A DNA stretch of 64,000 nt from Myxococcales bacterium (GTDB lineage Bacteria > Myxococcota_A > Polyangia > Polyangiales > Ga0077539). The notes under the pieces are model-generated. The model made no database searches and was not told the DNA's origin. It saw only the letters and a program-made list of their open reading frames with translations. The stretch lies in contig JAEUKI010000094.1 in assembly GCA_016793325.1 (NCBI GenBank), positions 1-64,000 of the forward strand, read 5' to 3'. Positions 36,408 through 46,015 of this stretch are shown here, piece by piece. How positions within the stretch are numbered: the stretch's first letter is position 1; each line of letters begins with the position of its first letter. The position numbers and the translations under genes are program-made.

Positions 36408-38873
36408 ATGGATGTTGTCTGCGACAAGTGCAACACCGAGTATGAGTTCGACGACGCGCTCGTGTCCGAGCGCGGAACCACGGTCAAGTGCACCAACTGC
36501 GGGCACCAATTCAGGATCTTTCGGCCGAAGAGCGACGGAACCGTCGCGCGCCCGTGGATCTTGAAGCGCGCGGACGGAAAGACCGCCACGTTCGACAGCC
36601 TCGCCGTGCTCCAACGCTGGATCGGCGAGGGAAAAGCCTCGCGCGCTGACCTTCTCTCGCGCGACGGCGTCGACTGGAAGCCCCTCGGTTCGATCGCCGA
36701 GCTCGAGGGGTTCTTCGCGCAAGCCGAGGCCAAGACCCGAAGCACGACCGCGCAGCGACCGGCGACGCCCGCGGGGGTTCCTGCGGTGAGCGCGCCGCCC
36801 GTTCCGCCGCGACGCGCGACGACACCGGGGATGCCGCCTGCGCCCGCAGCGCCGCAACCCGCGCAGCCGCCCCCAAGACCGAGCGGAGGCAGCGCGCCGC
36901 ACTATCCAGCGCACGCAGCGCCGCCGCCGCCTTCTGTTCCGAGCTTGCCTGCGCCGCCGTCGCCTGCGATCGCGAGCGCGCCTCCTGCGCCTCCGCCGCG
37001 AAGGGCCCCCGACGCGCCGCCGCCTGCGACCGACAGCAAGCCCAACTTCTCGATGGGCGGCTCGGAGAACGAGCTCACCACCGAGGCGTACGACTTCGGC
37101 GACGACACGGGCATCATGGAGAAGTGGGGCGCTGACGGAAAGCCCAAGCCCGTCAAGCCCGCCGTCGGCCCGCCTCCCGTCGAGCGCTCGCGCGCGTCGT
37201 CTGGCGACGACCACGGCCCGTCGCGCGCGTCGCGTCCCTCGCGACCCACGAAATCAAAGGGCGGCAAGGGCGCCCTCGTCGGCGGCGTCCTGATCGCCGT
37301 CGCGCTCGGCGGCGCCGCCGCGGCGTGGCAAGCGGGCGTGTTCACCAATCGAGGCCGCGCGACGGGCACCGTCAACGCGCAGGACCCCGTCTCGTCTGCG
37401 ATCGAATCCGCGGAGAACACCGCGCGATCCGCGACGCGCGCGGGCTTCGACGACGCGCGCGAGAGCTTGACGGCGATGCTGCTCAACCCCGCGCACCGCA
37501 ACGACCCCAGGCTGCTCGCGGCGCGCGCCGCGGTGCTCGCCGCGCGAGGCGAAGCGTTTCGACAGCGCGCCGAAGACCTCGAGGCCCGCGCGTCCCGAGG
37601 CGGCGCAGACACAGCGACCGTTCGCGCGGAGGCGGCCCTCATCCGAGGCGGCGCAGCGGCGGACCTCGAGCGCGCGCGGACCGACGGAAGCACCGCAGAG
37701 TCCGGGGCCAGCCGCGTCGCGGCGGCCGATCGCGGGCGCTTCGAACGAGCGTTGGCGGAGGTGGCTCGCATCGTTCGCGGGGACCTCGCGAGCGCGAGGC
37801 AACACGCGACGGCCGCGAAGACCGCGGGAGCAAACACGGACCTCGTCGACGGGCTCATCGCGCGCGACGCTGGCGAGCTCGACGTCGCGGTGGCGGCGCT
37901 CCGGCGCGCAGCCGAGGCGACCGACCCCGACGCGCGCGCGCGACTCGCGCTCGCGAGGCTCTATGCGGGCCGCGGGGATCGCGCGGGCGCGAGCGAGCAG
38001 CTCACGGCGCTCTTGCGCGTCAGGCCCCAACACGACGACGCGCAGGCGATGGCGACGGCGATCGAAGCCGGGTTGCCGCCGCTCCGCGAGGGCGGCGCCG
38101 CACAAGTGTCGGACGCAGGTTCGACCGTCGTCGCGGTCAACGCGGTCGCGGATTCGGGCGTCGCGAGCACGGCGGTTGCGCTCGCGACCGGCGACGGCGG
38201 CCCCTCGGTGGCGACGCCGAGCTCCGGCGGATCGAGCGCGGGCGGAGCGTTCGCAGGGCGCAGCTACGACTGGCTCGTGACCGAAGGCGAGCGCCAACGC
38301 GCGCGAGGGCAAACCGAGCGAGCGCGCAGCGCGTTTCTCGCGGCCCTCGAGCAGCGCGGCGACGGATGCGAGGCGATCACGGGCCTCGGGTTCGTCGAGA
38401 TGCGCTCGGGCGAGCACGGCGCCGCGGTGATGCTCTTTCGCCGCGCCACCGGGATCAACAGCCGCTACAGCGACGCGTACATCGGCCTCGGTCAAGCGTA
38501 CGAACGCCAGGGAAACTCCGAGCAAGCGCTGCGCGCCTACCGCCAGTACCTCGAGATCAACCCCGGCGGATCCCACGCGCGCGAGGCGCAGTCGCGCGTC
38601 GAAGCGCTGGGCGGCGGAGGCTCTTCGGGATCGAGCGGCAGCTCGGGCTCGTCGGGCTCGAACGGAAGCTCGGGATCGAGCGGGAGCGCGGGCACAGGCG
38701 AGTCCCCCGGATCGAGCGGAAGCTCGGGGTCGAGCGGCTCGTCGGGATCGAGCGGCGCCGGCTCATCGGGCTCATCGGGCTCATCGGGGTCGTCGGGGTC
38801 GTCGGGGTCTGGCGGAGGGTCGGGCACCGAAGGATCTTCGGGAAGCACAGGCTCGACGACGCCCGCTCCGTAA
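36408..38873 (+). CDS. MJ0042-type zinc-ribbon/GYF-like transmembrane TPR protein
   Basis: An 821-residue protein. Residues 1-40 are an MJ0042-type zinc ribbon (C5/C8 and C28/C31). Residues 49-104 are a GYF-like domain (RPWILKRADGKTATFDSLAVLQRWIGEGKASRADLLS...W). A Pro/Ala-rich linker follows, then one transmembrane helix (about 288-308) and an Ala/Arg-rich helical region with TPR units (about 325-570 and 625-725; RSAFLAALEQRGDGCEAITGLGFVEMRSGEHGAAVMLFRRATGINSRYSDAYIGLGQAYERQGNSEQALRAYRQYLEIN). The C-terminal 80 residues are almost only Gly/Ser repeats. The N-terminal part is cytoplasmic and the rest is outside. It starts 20 nt after the preceding paralogue. Confidence 0.88.
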   Translation: MDVVCDKCNTEYEFDDALVSERGTTVKCTNCGHQFRIFRPKSDGTVARPWILKRADGKTATFDSLAVLQRWIGEGKASRADLLSRDGVDWKPLGSIAELEGFFAQAEAKTRSTTAQRPATPAGVPAVSAPPVPPRRATTPGMPPAPAAPQPAQPPPRPSGGSAPHYPAHAAPPPPSVPSLPAPPSPAIASAPPAPPPRRAPDAPPPATDSKPNFSMGGSENELTTEAYDFGDDTGIMEKWGADGKPKPVKPAVGPPPVERSRASSGDDHGPSRASRPSRPTKSKGGKGALVGGVLIAVALGGAAAAWQAGVFTNRGRATGTVNAQDPVSSAIESAENTARSATRAGFDDARESLTAMLLNPAHRNDPRLLAARAAVLAARGEAFRQRAEDLEARASRGGADTATVRAEAALIRGGAAADLERARTDGSTAESGASRVAAADRGRFERALAEVARIVRGDLASARQHATAAKTAGANTDLVDGLIARDAGELDVAVAALRRAAEATDPDARARLALARLYAGRGDRAGASEQLTALLRVRPQHDDAQAMATAIEAGLPPLREGGAAQVSDAGSTVVAVNAVADSGVASTAVALATGDGGPSVATPSSGGSSAGGAFAGRSYDWLVTEGERQRARGQTERARSAFLAALEQRGDGCEAITGLGFVEMRSGEHGAAVMLFRRATGINSRYSDAYIGLGQAYERQGNSEQALRAYRQYLEINPGGSHAREAQSRVEALGGGGSSGSSGSSGSSGSNGSSGSSGSAGTGESPGSSGSSGSSGSSGSSGAGSSGSSGSSGSSGSSGSGGGSGTEGSSGSTGSTTPAP

Positions 38874-38920
38874 CCTGCGAATCACTCTGACACCGTGAGA
38901 TCAAGCGGAGAAATGGCGCT

Positions 38921-41900
38921 GTGACCAACGACGAGGCGACGGTTCCGGCGGACGTGTTCGAGGCAGACCGACCGTTGCCTTGGATCGCCGCGACGTCGTT
39001 GAGTCCCGAGCGCGACGCCATCGCGGTGGCCGAGCTCGCCGTCGCGCGCGCCGAGTCGAACGACGACCGCGAAGCGCAAGCCGAAGCGTCGATGCAGCTG
39101 TCGGACGCGTGGCTCGCCGTCGGCGCGCTCGCGCCAGCGCTCGCCGCCGCGCAGAGGGCCCTCGCCGCGCTCGCGTCCTTCGGGCCCGCGCTCGATCGCG
39201 CAGCGTCGCTCTTGTCTCGCGCGGGCGCGCACGCAGACGCAGCCGAGCTCTACGCGCGACGCGCGGAGCTCGGGCACAGCGCGGCGCTTCGCGCGGCGGC
39301 CGAGAGCTTCGTGCGCGCGGGCCAGTTCGCGAAGGGACTCGAGTACGCCGTTCGATACCGCGACGAGTCTCGAGGCGCAGACGCATCGGCGTTCGCCGTC
39401 GAGGTCGCGCGCGCGGTGGGCGACCCCGCGGCGATCGTGGCGCAGCTCGAAGCGCACCTCGCGCGCGCAGAGACCGCCGAGGACCGCCAGGCCACGTACG
39501 TTGATTTGTGGGTCGAGACGCGCGGCGCGCGCTACGGCGCCGCGGTCGCCGCGCCCCTTCTCGAGACGTCACCGGACCTCGCGCGGTCGATCCTCCGCGA
39601 GAGCCTCGCGCGCGCCGTGCAAGCCTCGCAGTGGGAGAGCGCGATCGAAGCGGCGTCGGCCCTCGCTCCGCGCTGCGAAGACGGTGACGAACGAGCGGCC
39701 GTCGCGCTCGTCCTCGCGCTCGTCGAGCGGAGCGCAGCGGCCCGTGAGCGCGCGCGCGACGCGCTCGCGGAGCACGGAGACAGCGCGTGGCTGCTCGCGG
39801 ATCTGTGGGCGGACGCCGAGGTCGAACCCGACGAGGACCTCGCAGCGGCGTCGTGGAAGGGCATCGCCGCGATGCTCGCGAGCGCAGACCCCGAGCGCGC
39901 GATCGAGGCGTGGGGGCGGGCGCTCGAGAGGGTTCCCGATGACGAGGACGCGCTCGCGGCGCTCGGCGAGGTCGAGGCGTCTCGCGAGAAAGAAGACCCG
40001 CTGCGCGTCGCCGCGCTCGACGCGCTCGCGGCCGCGTGCGTCGCGCGCGACGATCGCCCCAAAGCGCGCGCGAGGCTCGCGCTCGCGTGGGCCGAGCGAG
40101 AGGCCGCTCGCGGCGACCTCTGCGCCAGAGAGCGCGCCAAAGAGCGCGCCGCCGCGCTCGGCGTCACGGTCGCGAGCGACGACGCAGCGCGAAACTCCGC
40201 GGCGAGCGCGCGGCGCCAGATCGAAGAGGTCCTCGACGGCTACGAGCGATCGCACGGCGACCCGCGGTTGATCGAGCCGCTCGTGCGGGCGATCGACGCG
40301 ACGCCCGGAGCCATCGACGCGCCCGAGCTCGTCGCGCGCACCTCGCGCACGCTCGCGATGCTCGCCCCGAGCAACGAGCCTGCGGCGCGCGCGTGGATCC
40401 GGCTTTTGTCCCGCGGAGACGACCGCGAGGCGCTCGAGCTCGCGCTGCGCCGAGTCGCGACGCGGGGCGCTACGAGCGCGCTTCGCGTGCGGGCGGCGAC
40501 GCGACTCGCGGGCCTCGCGGCGGGCGGGCGAAGCGACGCGAGCGCGACGATCGATCTGCTCGAGCTCGTGCTCGACGAGACCCGGGACACCGACCCGCGA
40601 GACGGCGAAACACCGCCGATTTCGGCGAGCATCGCCGCCGCGATCGGCTCGATCGCCGCGCGATGCGAGGACCACCGGCTCGTCCGCAACGGGCTCGTCA
40701 GCGCGAGGACCGCGTGGACGAGCGGAGCGCTCTCGACAGGGTCGCGCTTGCTCGGTCGCGTGCTCGGTCAAGAGCGCGGAGAAGACCCCGTGGCCGAGCT
40801 CTTCGATGAGCAGAGTCGGCTCCGCGCGCGCGTGGGCGCGTGGAGCGCCCTCGCAGAGAGCGGCGCAGGGTTCGCCGAGTCTCGATCGTCGCTCGCGCGC
40901 TGGACGCGAACGCTGCTCGCGAGCGCGTCGGACCCCGCCGTGACGCTCGAGGTGAGCACGCGCTTCGCGAAGCGCGCTCCGTTGTCGGCCGAAGCAGCCT
41001 TCGCGCGGTTCGGCGCCGCGAGCATGGGGACCTCCCTCGAGGTCGTCGCCGAGTCCACCGCCGGCGTCTTGCGCGCGCTCTCGGCAGCCAAAGACGCAGC
41101 GGGGCTCGCTCGATCGTCGATCACGAAGCTCTCGGCGGCGCTCGGCGAACGCGCGGTCCTGCCCGTCGCCCTCGAAGCGGCGTGGCGCGTCGGCCTTTCC
41201 GACAAGAGCCTTCGCGCGACGCTCGTCGCGCTCGCAGATCGATCCGCGGTGGACTCTTCGACGGCGAAGATGCTCCTCGAAGCGGCGCTGCTCGCCAACG
41301 CGGTCGAAGAACAAATCGACGGCGCGATCGACGAGCAGGCCGCGACGCTGTTGCGAAAGCTCCTCGAGCGGGCCAAGGCCGACGGCGCAGCGCGCGAAGA
41401 GGCGCGTGTCCTTCGGCGATTGTCGGCGGTGGTGCAGGCGGATCGGTCGGTCCTCGTTCCGTGGGTCCGAGCGCTGTCGGACAGCCGTGACGCACCCGGG
41501 CTGCTCTTCGCGCTTCCTGCGTTGCTCGCGCTCGAGCTCGAAGACAACGAGCGACGCGACGCGCTCTGGCTGCTCGCGGGCGCGCAACGAGCGCTCTCGA
41601 AGACCGACGACACGATCCAGACCCTCGAGCGGATCGGCAGCGAGCTCACGTCGATCGAAGACCGCGCGCTCGTCGTTCGCGCGCTCGAAGAGCTCGGGGC
41701 CTCGCGGCGCGCGTACGAGCTTCTCTCGCAGTGGGGCTCGACCACGGACGACACCGAGGCCGCAGCGGCGCTGCTGTGTCGCGCGGCGATCGCGGCGCGC
41801 GCGCACAGAGCCCCGGCGCTCGAAGTGTTCGCGCTCGCGCGTGAAGCGCTCGTTCGCGAGCCCGAGACCCCCGAGGCGCTCGTGCTCGCCGAAGAGGTCG

Positions 41901-44900
41901 CGCAAGAGTCGCAGCTCGTTCCCGAGATGCTCGCGCTGTATCAGACGCTCGACGAGCTCGCGGCGGGCGCGCACGGAAGGGCCGCGCTCACCTATCGACG
42001 CGCGCTGTTTCTCGAGCACGCAGGGCACGCAGACCCAGCGCTCGAGGCGTACTTCACGGCGTTCGACGCGCGGCCCGCGCGCGGCGCGGTGGCTTCGGCG
42101 ATCGCGCGGCTCGCGGTGGGTCGCCGCCCCGACATGCTCGTGGCCCTGCACCGCCGCCTCGCGGACGGCGCCGCCACAGGAAACGCCAAGGTCGAACACC
42201 TGCTCGACGCCGCGCGCGCCGCGAAGCTCGAAGCGCACGACAAGCGCGGAGCCCTGCGGTTGCTCCTCGAAGCGCAAGACGTCCTTCGCGACGCGAACAC
42301 AACCGCGCTCGTCCTCGACCTCGCGCGCGAGCTTCGCGCGGAGGACCCAGAGGCGCATCGAACGGCAGCCGAAGCGATCGCCGAGCGGGGCCTCGCCGTG
42401 GCCGAAGAAGTGTGGGACGACGACGCGCGAAGGGCGCATGCGCTGCGCGCGTTCGAGTGCGCGGTCGCGGACCTCGACGACCCCGACCGCGCGCGGCGCG
42501 CCGCCGAAGCGTACCTCCGCGAGAGCGACAACGAAGAGCAGCACGTGGGCGCGCTGCGCTCGGTCCTGCGCAGCGCGAAGGCCTCGACGAAGATCCGCGC
42601 GGCGCTCAAAGAGATCCCGTCGATCGCGCGTCGCTCGTCGTCTGCGACGCAAGCCGCGGTGCATCCTGGGGCGCAAGCGCTCGAGACGACGCGATCGCTC
42701 GCGGCGCAAGGAGACGTCCCCGCGGCGCTCACGACCGCGCGCGCGGCGCTCTCTCGCGGCGACGACGCGGAGCTGCGCAGCTACGCCGAGTCGCTCGCGC
42801 GCTCGGTTGGCGACGCGCAGACCGAGCTCGAGCTCATCGATGGTCGGCGCCCCGCGCAGTTCGACCCTGCGCGCGACGAGGCAGATCTTCTTCGCACCGT
42901 CGAGCTCATGCGCGGGCCGCTCGCGAAGCTCGACGAAGCGTGGAGGCGCTTGTCTCACGGGCTCACGCACGGGCTTCGATCGGACGCGTCGCTGCGCATC
43001 GCGCACGAGCTCGCCGAGCAACGACAAGACTGGTCCGCGGTCTCGTCGGTGCTCGAGCTGCGCATCGCGCGCGCCGAAGATCGCGCCGAGTCGCGCGCGT
43101 TGCGGCTCCGTCGCGCTGCGGTGCTCGAACAGCGCCTCGACAACCCCGCGGCTGCGCGGGTCGAGCTCGAGGCCGTCATCGAGGACGAGCCGAGCCACCG
43201 ACCGGCGCTGCGCTACCTCGCGGACCTTCACCTTCGCGCCGAGCGCTTCAGCGACGCAGGCGAATGCTACGCGCGCGCCGCCGCGGCCACGCACGGAAAG
43301 GCCGAAGCCGCGGAGCTCTTGTCTGCGGCCGGCGAGTCGTTCGAAGCGGGCCGCGACGACGCCGCTGCGCAAGCGCAGTACCGCCGCGCGCTCGAGCTCG
43401 ACCCGGCCAGCGCGCGCGCGCTCGCGGGGCTCGATCGTGTGCTTCGTGCGCGAGGCGACCTCGACGCGCTCGAGCGCTCGCTCGTGGCCCTCGCGAACAC
43501 AGCAGCGCACGAGGCAGACCGCGCGCAGCTGCGGCTCGCCGCCGCGCGGGCGGCGCTCGACGCAGGCGCGATTTTTCGAGCCAAAACCCACGTCGACAAC
43601 GCTCGCTCGCACGCCTCGCCCGCGGAGATCGCGGCGCTCGACGCGCAGCTCGAGCGGGCGCGCGAGGACGATCGTCCGATCTCTCGCTCGCGGATGGCGT
43701 CGGTCGTCGTCAGCGAGCCGCCGCGCTCGCTCGCTCCTTCGACCGCGCAGCCCGAGGTCGAACGACGCGCGGTCGCGGTCGAGCCCGTCGTTCAGTCGGA
43801 GCTCCTCGAAGAGCCGCTGTTGATCGAGCCGCTTCCGCCCGGGTCGCGCGCGTCTTCGACGAAGGACACGACCGTGATCGAGGCGCTCATGGGCGAGCCC
43901 TCTTCGACCCGCGATTTGAGCGGCGTCGAAGAGAACGTCCTGCGCGCGTGGTACGCCGAAGGCGACGACGAAGCGGGGCAAGAGCTCGTCAATCGCCTCG
44001 TGCGCTCGGAGAGCGGGCGCGAAGAAGCGCTGCGTATCGAGCGCGATCGCTTCGCGAAGCAGCCCACGCGGCTCGACCGACTGCAGTCGATCGAGGGGCT
44101 GCTGTCGATGCTCGATCGGCCCGAGCACGCGCTCGCCGTTCGCTCGGTGCGCGAGACGCTCTCGGGGATCGAGCCGCAGGGCGTCGCGCCGCCGCTCAAC
44201 CGAACGCCCGAGCCTCCGCCGGACGCCGTGGCGCGCTGGCTTCTGCCAGTGGACGGCGCGGAGTACGCCGAGATCGGCGCGCTCATGTGGGACAGCCTCG
44301 GAACGCTGTTTCGCCGAGAAATCACTGGCTACGGCGTCACGGGCGTCGACCGCGTGATGTCCGCGGCGCCGACGGAGATCGCGCGGATGTACACGGCCAT
44401 CGCGCGGCTCTTGCAGATGCCGCGGACCGCGGTGTTCGTTCGCGCGCAGGTTCCAGGCGGAATTCAAGTCGCGCGCACGCAGCCGCCGTCGGTGATCCTC
44501 GCCTCGGCGCTCTCGCACGACGCGCCCGTCTCTCGCTACCTGCTCGGCAACGCGATGGAGGGAACGCGTCCCTCGTGGGTGCTCACCGCGCTCGACGCGA
44601 CCGATCGCGCGGTGCTCGTGCGCGCGCTCCTCGCGACCTTTGGCCCGAAGGGAAAGCTCCAGGGAGAGCCGCCCGAAGTGACGCGACGCGCGCGCGACCT
44701 CGTGGGGACCATTCCCCCGCGGGCGCAGAAGAAAATCGAAGAGCTGCTCGCGGCCATGGACGCGCAGGGCGAGCCCTTCACCGAGAACGCTTGGGTCGAG
44801 TTTGCCGATCGCGCTCGGGCCCGCGCGGGGCTGTTTGCGTCCGGCGATTTCGCGGTCGCTTCGCAGATGGTGGTCGTGCGTCACAAGGGCGGCGGCGAGG

Positions 44901-45016
44901 CGGACGTGCCCGGCTCGATCGGCCGGCTCGGGGCGCTCGACGACCTCGCGTGCTTCGCGATCAGCGACCCGTTCTTGCGATTGCGATGGGAGACCATCGG
45001 AAATCGCCGTCGTTGA
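38921..45016 (+). CDS. giant (2031-residue) TPR-like repeat protein
   Basis: A 2031-residue, strongly Ala/Arg/Glu-rich helical protein with no signal peptide. Almost all of residues 60-1600 are TPR-like or related helical pairs (for example DAWLAVGALAPALAAAQRALAALASFGPALDRAASLLSRAGAHADAAELYARRAELG). Residues about 1620-2031 form a different C-terminal domain, unrecognised, with stretches such as REITGYGVTGVDRVMSA, YTAIARLLQMPRTAVFVRAQVPGG and GRLGALDDLACFAISDPFLRLRWE. It starts at a GTG with a GGAG-like site about 10 bp upstream (an ATG at 38913 leads to a stop after three codons). It follows the zinc-ribbon gene by 47 nt in the same direction, so all three may be one transcript. It probably works as a large cytoplasmic scaffold. 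Confidence 0.85.
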   Translation: MTNDEATVPADVFEADRPLPWIAATSLSPERDAIAVAELAVARAESNDDREAQAEASMQLSDAWLAVGALAPALAAAQRALAALASFGPALDRAASLLSRAGAHADAAELYARRAELGHSAALRAAAESFVRAGQFAKGLEYAVRYRDESRGADASAFAVEVARAVGDPAAIVAQLEAHLARAETAEDRQATYVDLWVETRGARYGAAVAAPLLETSPDLARSILRESLARAVQASQWESAIEAASALAPRCEDGDERAAVALVLALVERSAAARERARDALAEHGDSAWLLADLWADAEVEPDEDLAAASWKGIAAMLASADPERAIEAWGRALERVPDDEDALAALGEVEASREKEDPLRVAALDALAAACVARDDRPKARARLALAWAEREAARGDLCARERAKERAAALGVTVASDDAARNSAASARRQIEEVLDGYERSHGDPRLIEPLVRAIDATPGAIDAPELVARTSRTLAMLAPSNEPAARAWIRLLSRGDDREALELALRRVATRGATSALRVRAATRLAGLAAGGRSDASATIDLLELVLDETRDTDPRDGETPPISASIAAAIGSIAARCEDHRLVRNGLVSARTAWTSGALSTGSRLLGRVLGQERGEDPVAELFDEQSRLRARVGAWSALAESGAGFAESRSSLARWTRTLLASASDPAVTLEVSTRFAKRAPLSAEAAFARFGAASMGTSLEVVAESTAGVLRALSAAKDAAGLARSSITKLSAALGERAVLPVALEAAWRVGLSDKSLRATLVALADRSAVDSSTAKMLLEAALLANAVEEQIDGAIDEQAATLLRKLLERAKADGAAREEARVLRRLSAVVQADRSVLVPWVRALSDSRDAPGLLFALPALLALELEDNERRDALWLLAGAQRALSKTDDTIQTLERIGSELTSIEDRALVVRALEELGASRRAYELLSQWGSTTDDTEAAAALLCRAAIAARAHRAPALEVFALAREALVREPETPEALVLAEEVAQESQLVPEMLALYQTLDELAAGAHGRAALTYRRALFLEHAGHADPALEAYFTAFDARPARGAVASAIARLAVGRRPDMLVALHRRLADGAATGNAKVEHLLDAARAAKLEAHDKRGALRLLLEAQDVLRDANTTALVLDLARELRAEDPEAHRTAAEAIAERGLAVAEEVWDDDARRAHALRAFECAVADLDDPDRARRAAEAYLRESDNEEQHVGALRSVLRSAKASTKIRAALKEIPSIARRSSSATQAAVHPGAQALETTRSLAAQGDVPAALTTARAALSRGDDAELRSYAESLARSVGDAQTELELIDGRRPAQFDPARDEADLLRTVELMRGPLAKLDEAWRRLSHGLTHGLRSDASLRIAHELAEQRQDWSAVSSVLELRIARAEDRAESRALRLRRAAVLEQRLDNPAAARVELEAVIEDEPSHRPALRYLADLHLRAERFSDAGECYARAAAATHGKAEAAELLSAAGESFEAGRDDAAAQAQYRRALELDPASARALAGLDRVLRARGDLDALERSLVALANTAAHEADRAQLRLAAARAALDAGAIFRAKTHVDNARSHASPAEIAALDAQLERAREDDRPISRSRMASVVVSEPPRSLAPSTAQPEVERRAVAVEPVVQSELLEEPLLIEPLPPGSRASSTKDTTVIEALMGEPSSTRDLSGVEENVLRAWYAEGDDEAGQELVNRLVRSESGREEALRIERDRFAKQPTRLDRLQSIEGLLSMLDRPEHALAVRSVRETLSGIEPQGVAPPLNRTPEPPPDAVARWLLPVDGAEYAEIGALMWDSLGTLFRREITGYGVTGVDRVMSAAPTEIARMYTAIARLLQMPRTAVFVRAQVPGGIQVARTQPPSVILASALSHDAPVSRYLLGNAMEGTRPSWVLTALDATDRAVLVRALLATFGPKGKLQGEPPEVTRRARDLVGTIPPRAQKKIEELLAAMDAQGEPFTENAWVEFADRARARAGLFASGDFAVASQMVVVRHKGGGEADVPGSIGRLGALDDLACFAISDPFLRLRWETIGNRRR

Positions 45017-45027
45017 CCGCGCAGATC

Positions 45028-45045
45028 GCTGAATCACCGTTCAGC
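45028..45045 (+). terminator. weak hairpin after the giant repeat gene
   Basis: GCTGAA (45028-45033) and TTCAGC (45040-45045) pair around a six-base loop; CCGCG (45017-45021) and CGCGG (45048-45052) can extend the stem across small bulges. It lies just after the 45016 stop and 50 bp before the heme O synthase start. There is no T-tract, so termination is possible but unproven. Confidence 0.3.
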
Positions 45046-45097
45046 TCCGCGGCTTGACCCTTTGCAGCGAAACCCCTATAGCGCCTGGGATTCGCCC

Positions 45098-45985
45098 GTG
45101 ACCGCACGCCGCGCGATCGCTGCTCCGATGTCTTCGACGCTTCGCGACATCGTCTCGCTCACCAAACCTCGCCTCTCGGGGCTGGTGATCTTCACCGCAG
45201 GCGGCGGCCTCGTGCTCGCTCCCGGCTCGATCGGCGCTGCGCGCGTGATCGGGACGCTCCTGGCGACCTCGCTCGTGGTGGGCTCGGCCAACGCGTTCAA
45301 CTGCTACCTCGAGCGCGACCTCGATCAGCACATGGCGCGCACGCGCACGCGCCCGCTTCCGTCGGGTCGGCTCGATCCATCGGTGGCGCTCTGGGTGGGC
45401 TTCATCCTCGGGCTGATCGCGCTCCCGGCGCTCGTGTACTTCGCCAATCCGCTCACGGCGGGGCTCGGGCTGCTCGGGCTGCTGTCGTACGTCCTCGCGT
45501 ACACGCCGCTCAAGCAACGCTCGGCGCTCGCGCTGTGGGTGGGCGCGGTGCCCGGCGCGATCCCGCCGCTCATGGGCTGGACCGCGGTCCGAGGCAAGAT
45601 CGAGCTCGCGGGCCTGGTGCTCGCAGCGGTGCTCTTTTGCTGGCAGATCCCGCACTTCATCGCGATCGCCATCGCGCGACGCGAGGACTACACCCGCGCG
45701 GGTCACAAGATCTTGCCCGTCGTCGCGACCGATCGCGCGACGAAGCTCCACGCCCTCGTGTGGACGCTCTTGCTCGTGATCGCGACGCTCGCCCTCGCGC
45801 CCCTCGGCGTGGTGGGCAACCTGTTCGACGTCACGGCGATGGTGCTCGGCGCGTTCTTCTTGTCGCGCGTGATCCTCGGCTTCGTGCGCCCCGAGGGGGA
45901 CCTCGGCTGGGCGCGCAAGGTCTTCGTCGGGTCGCTGCTCTATCTCACGGCGCTCTTCGTGATGCTCGCGATCGACGCGAAGTGA
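45098..45985 (+). CDS. ctaB: heme O synthase (protoheme IX farnesyltransferase)
   Basis: A 295-residue integral-membrane prenyltransferase of the UbiA family that adds a farnesyl group to heme b to form heme O for cytochrome oxidase. The motifs are LTKPRLSGLV at the N-terminus, the first Asp-rich motif NCYLERDLDQHMARTRTRPLPSG, and DYTRAGHKILPVV with an EDY pair in the second loop. There are about eight or nine transmembrane helices. I start at the GTG at 45098; an ATG at 45128 is possible and a TTG at 45062 less so. It is 30 bp upstream of the SCO gene, so they form a cytochrome oxidase assembly pair; the oxidase subunits are not in the window. Confidence 0.94.
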   Translation: MTARRAIAAPMSSTLRDIVSLTKPRLSGLVIFTAGGGLVLAPGSIGAARVIGTLLATSLVVGSANAFNCYLERDLDQHMARTRTRPLPSGRLDPSVALWVGFILGLIALPALVYFANPLTAGLGLLGLLSYVLAYTPLKQRSALALWVGAVPGAIPPLMGWTAVRGKIELAGLVLAAVLFCWQIPHFIAIAIARREDYTRAGHKILPVVATDRATKLHALVWTLLLVIATLALAPLGVVGNLFDVTAMVLGAFFLSRVILGFVRPEGDLGWARKVFVGSLLYLTALFVMLAIDAK

Positions 45986-46015
45986 GCGCTCGATCGCGGC
46001 GGTGAAGGCACACCC

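Noticed and set aside
39569..45037. A very long open frame (about 1800 codons) antisense to the giant repeat gene
   Set aside because: In DNA of this GC content, frames antisense to Ala/Arg-rich genes stay open by base composition. The product is an Arg/Glu-rich string with no domain, while the sense frame gives coherent helical repeats.
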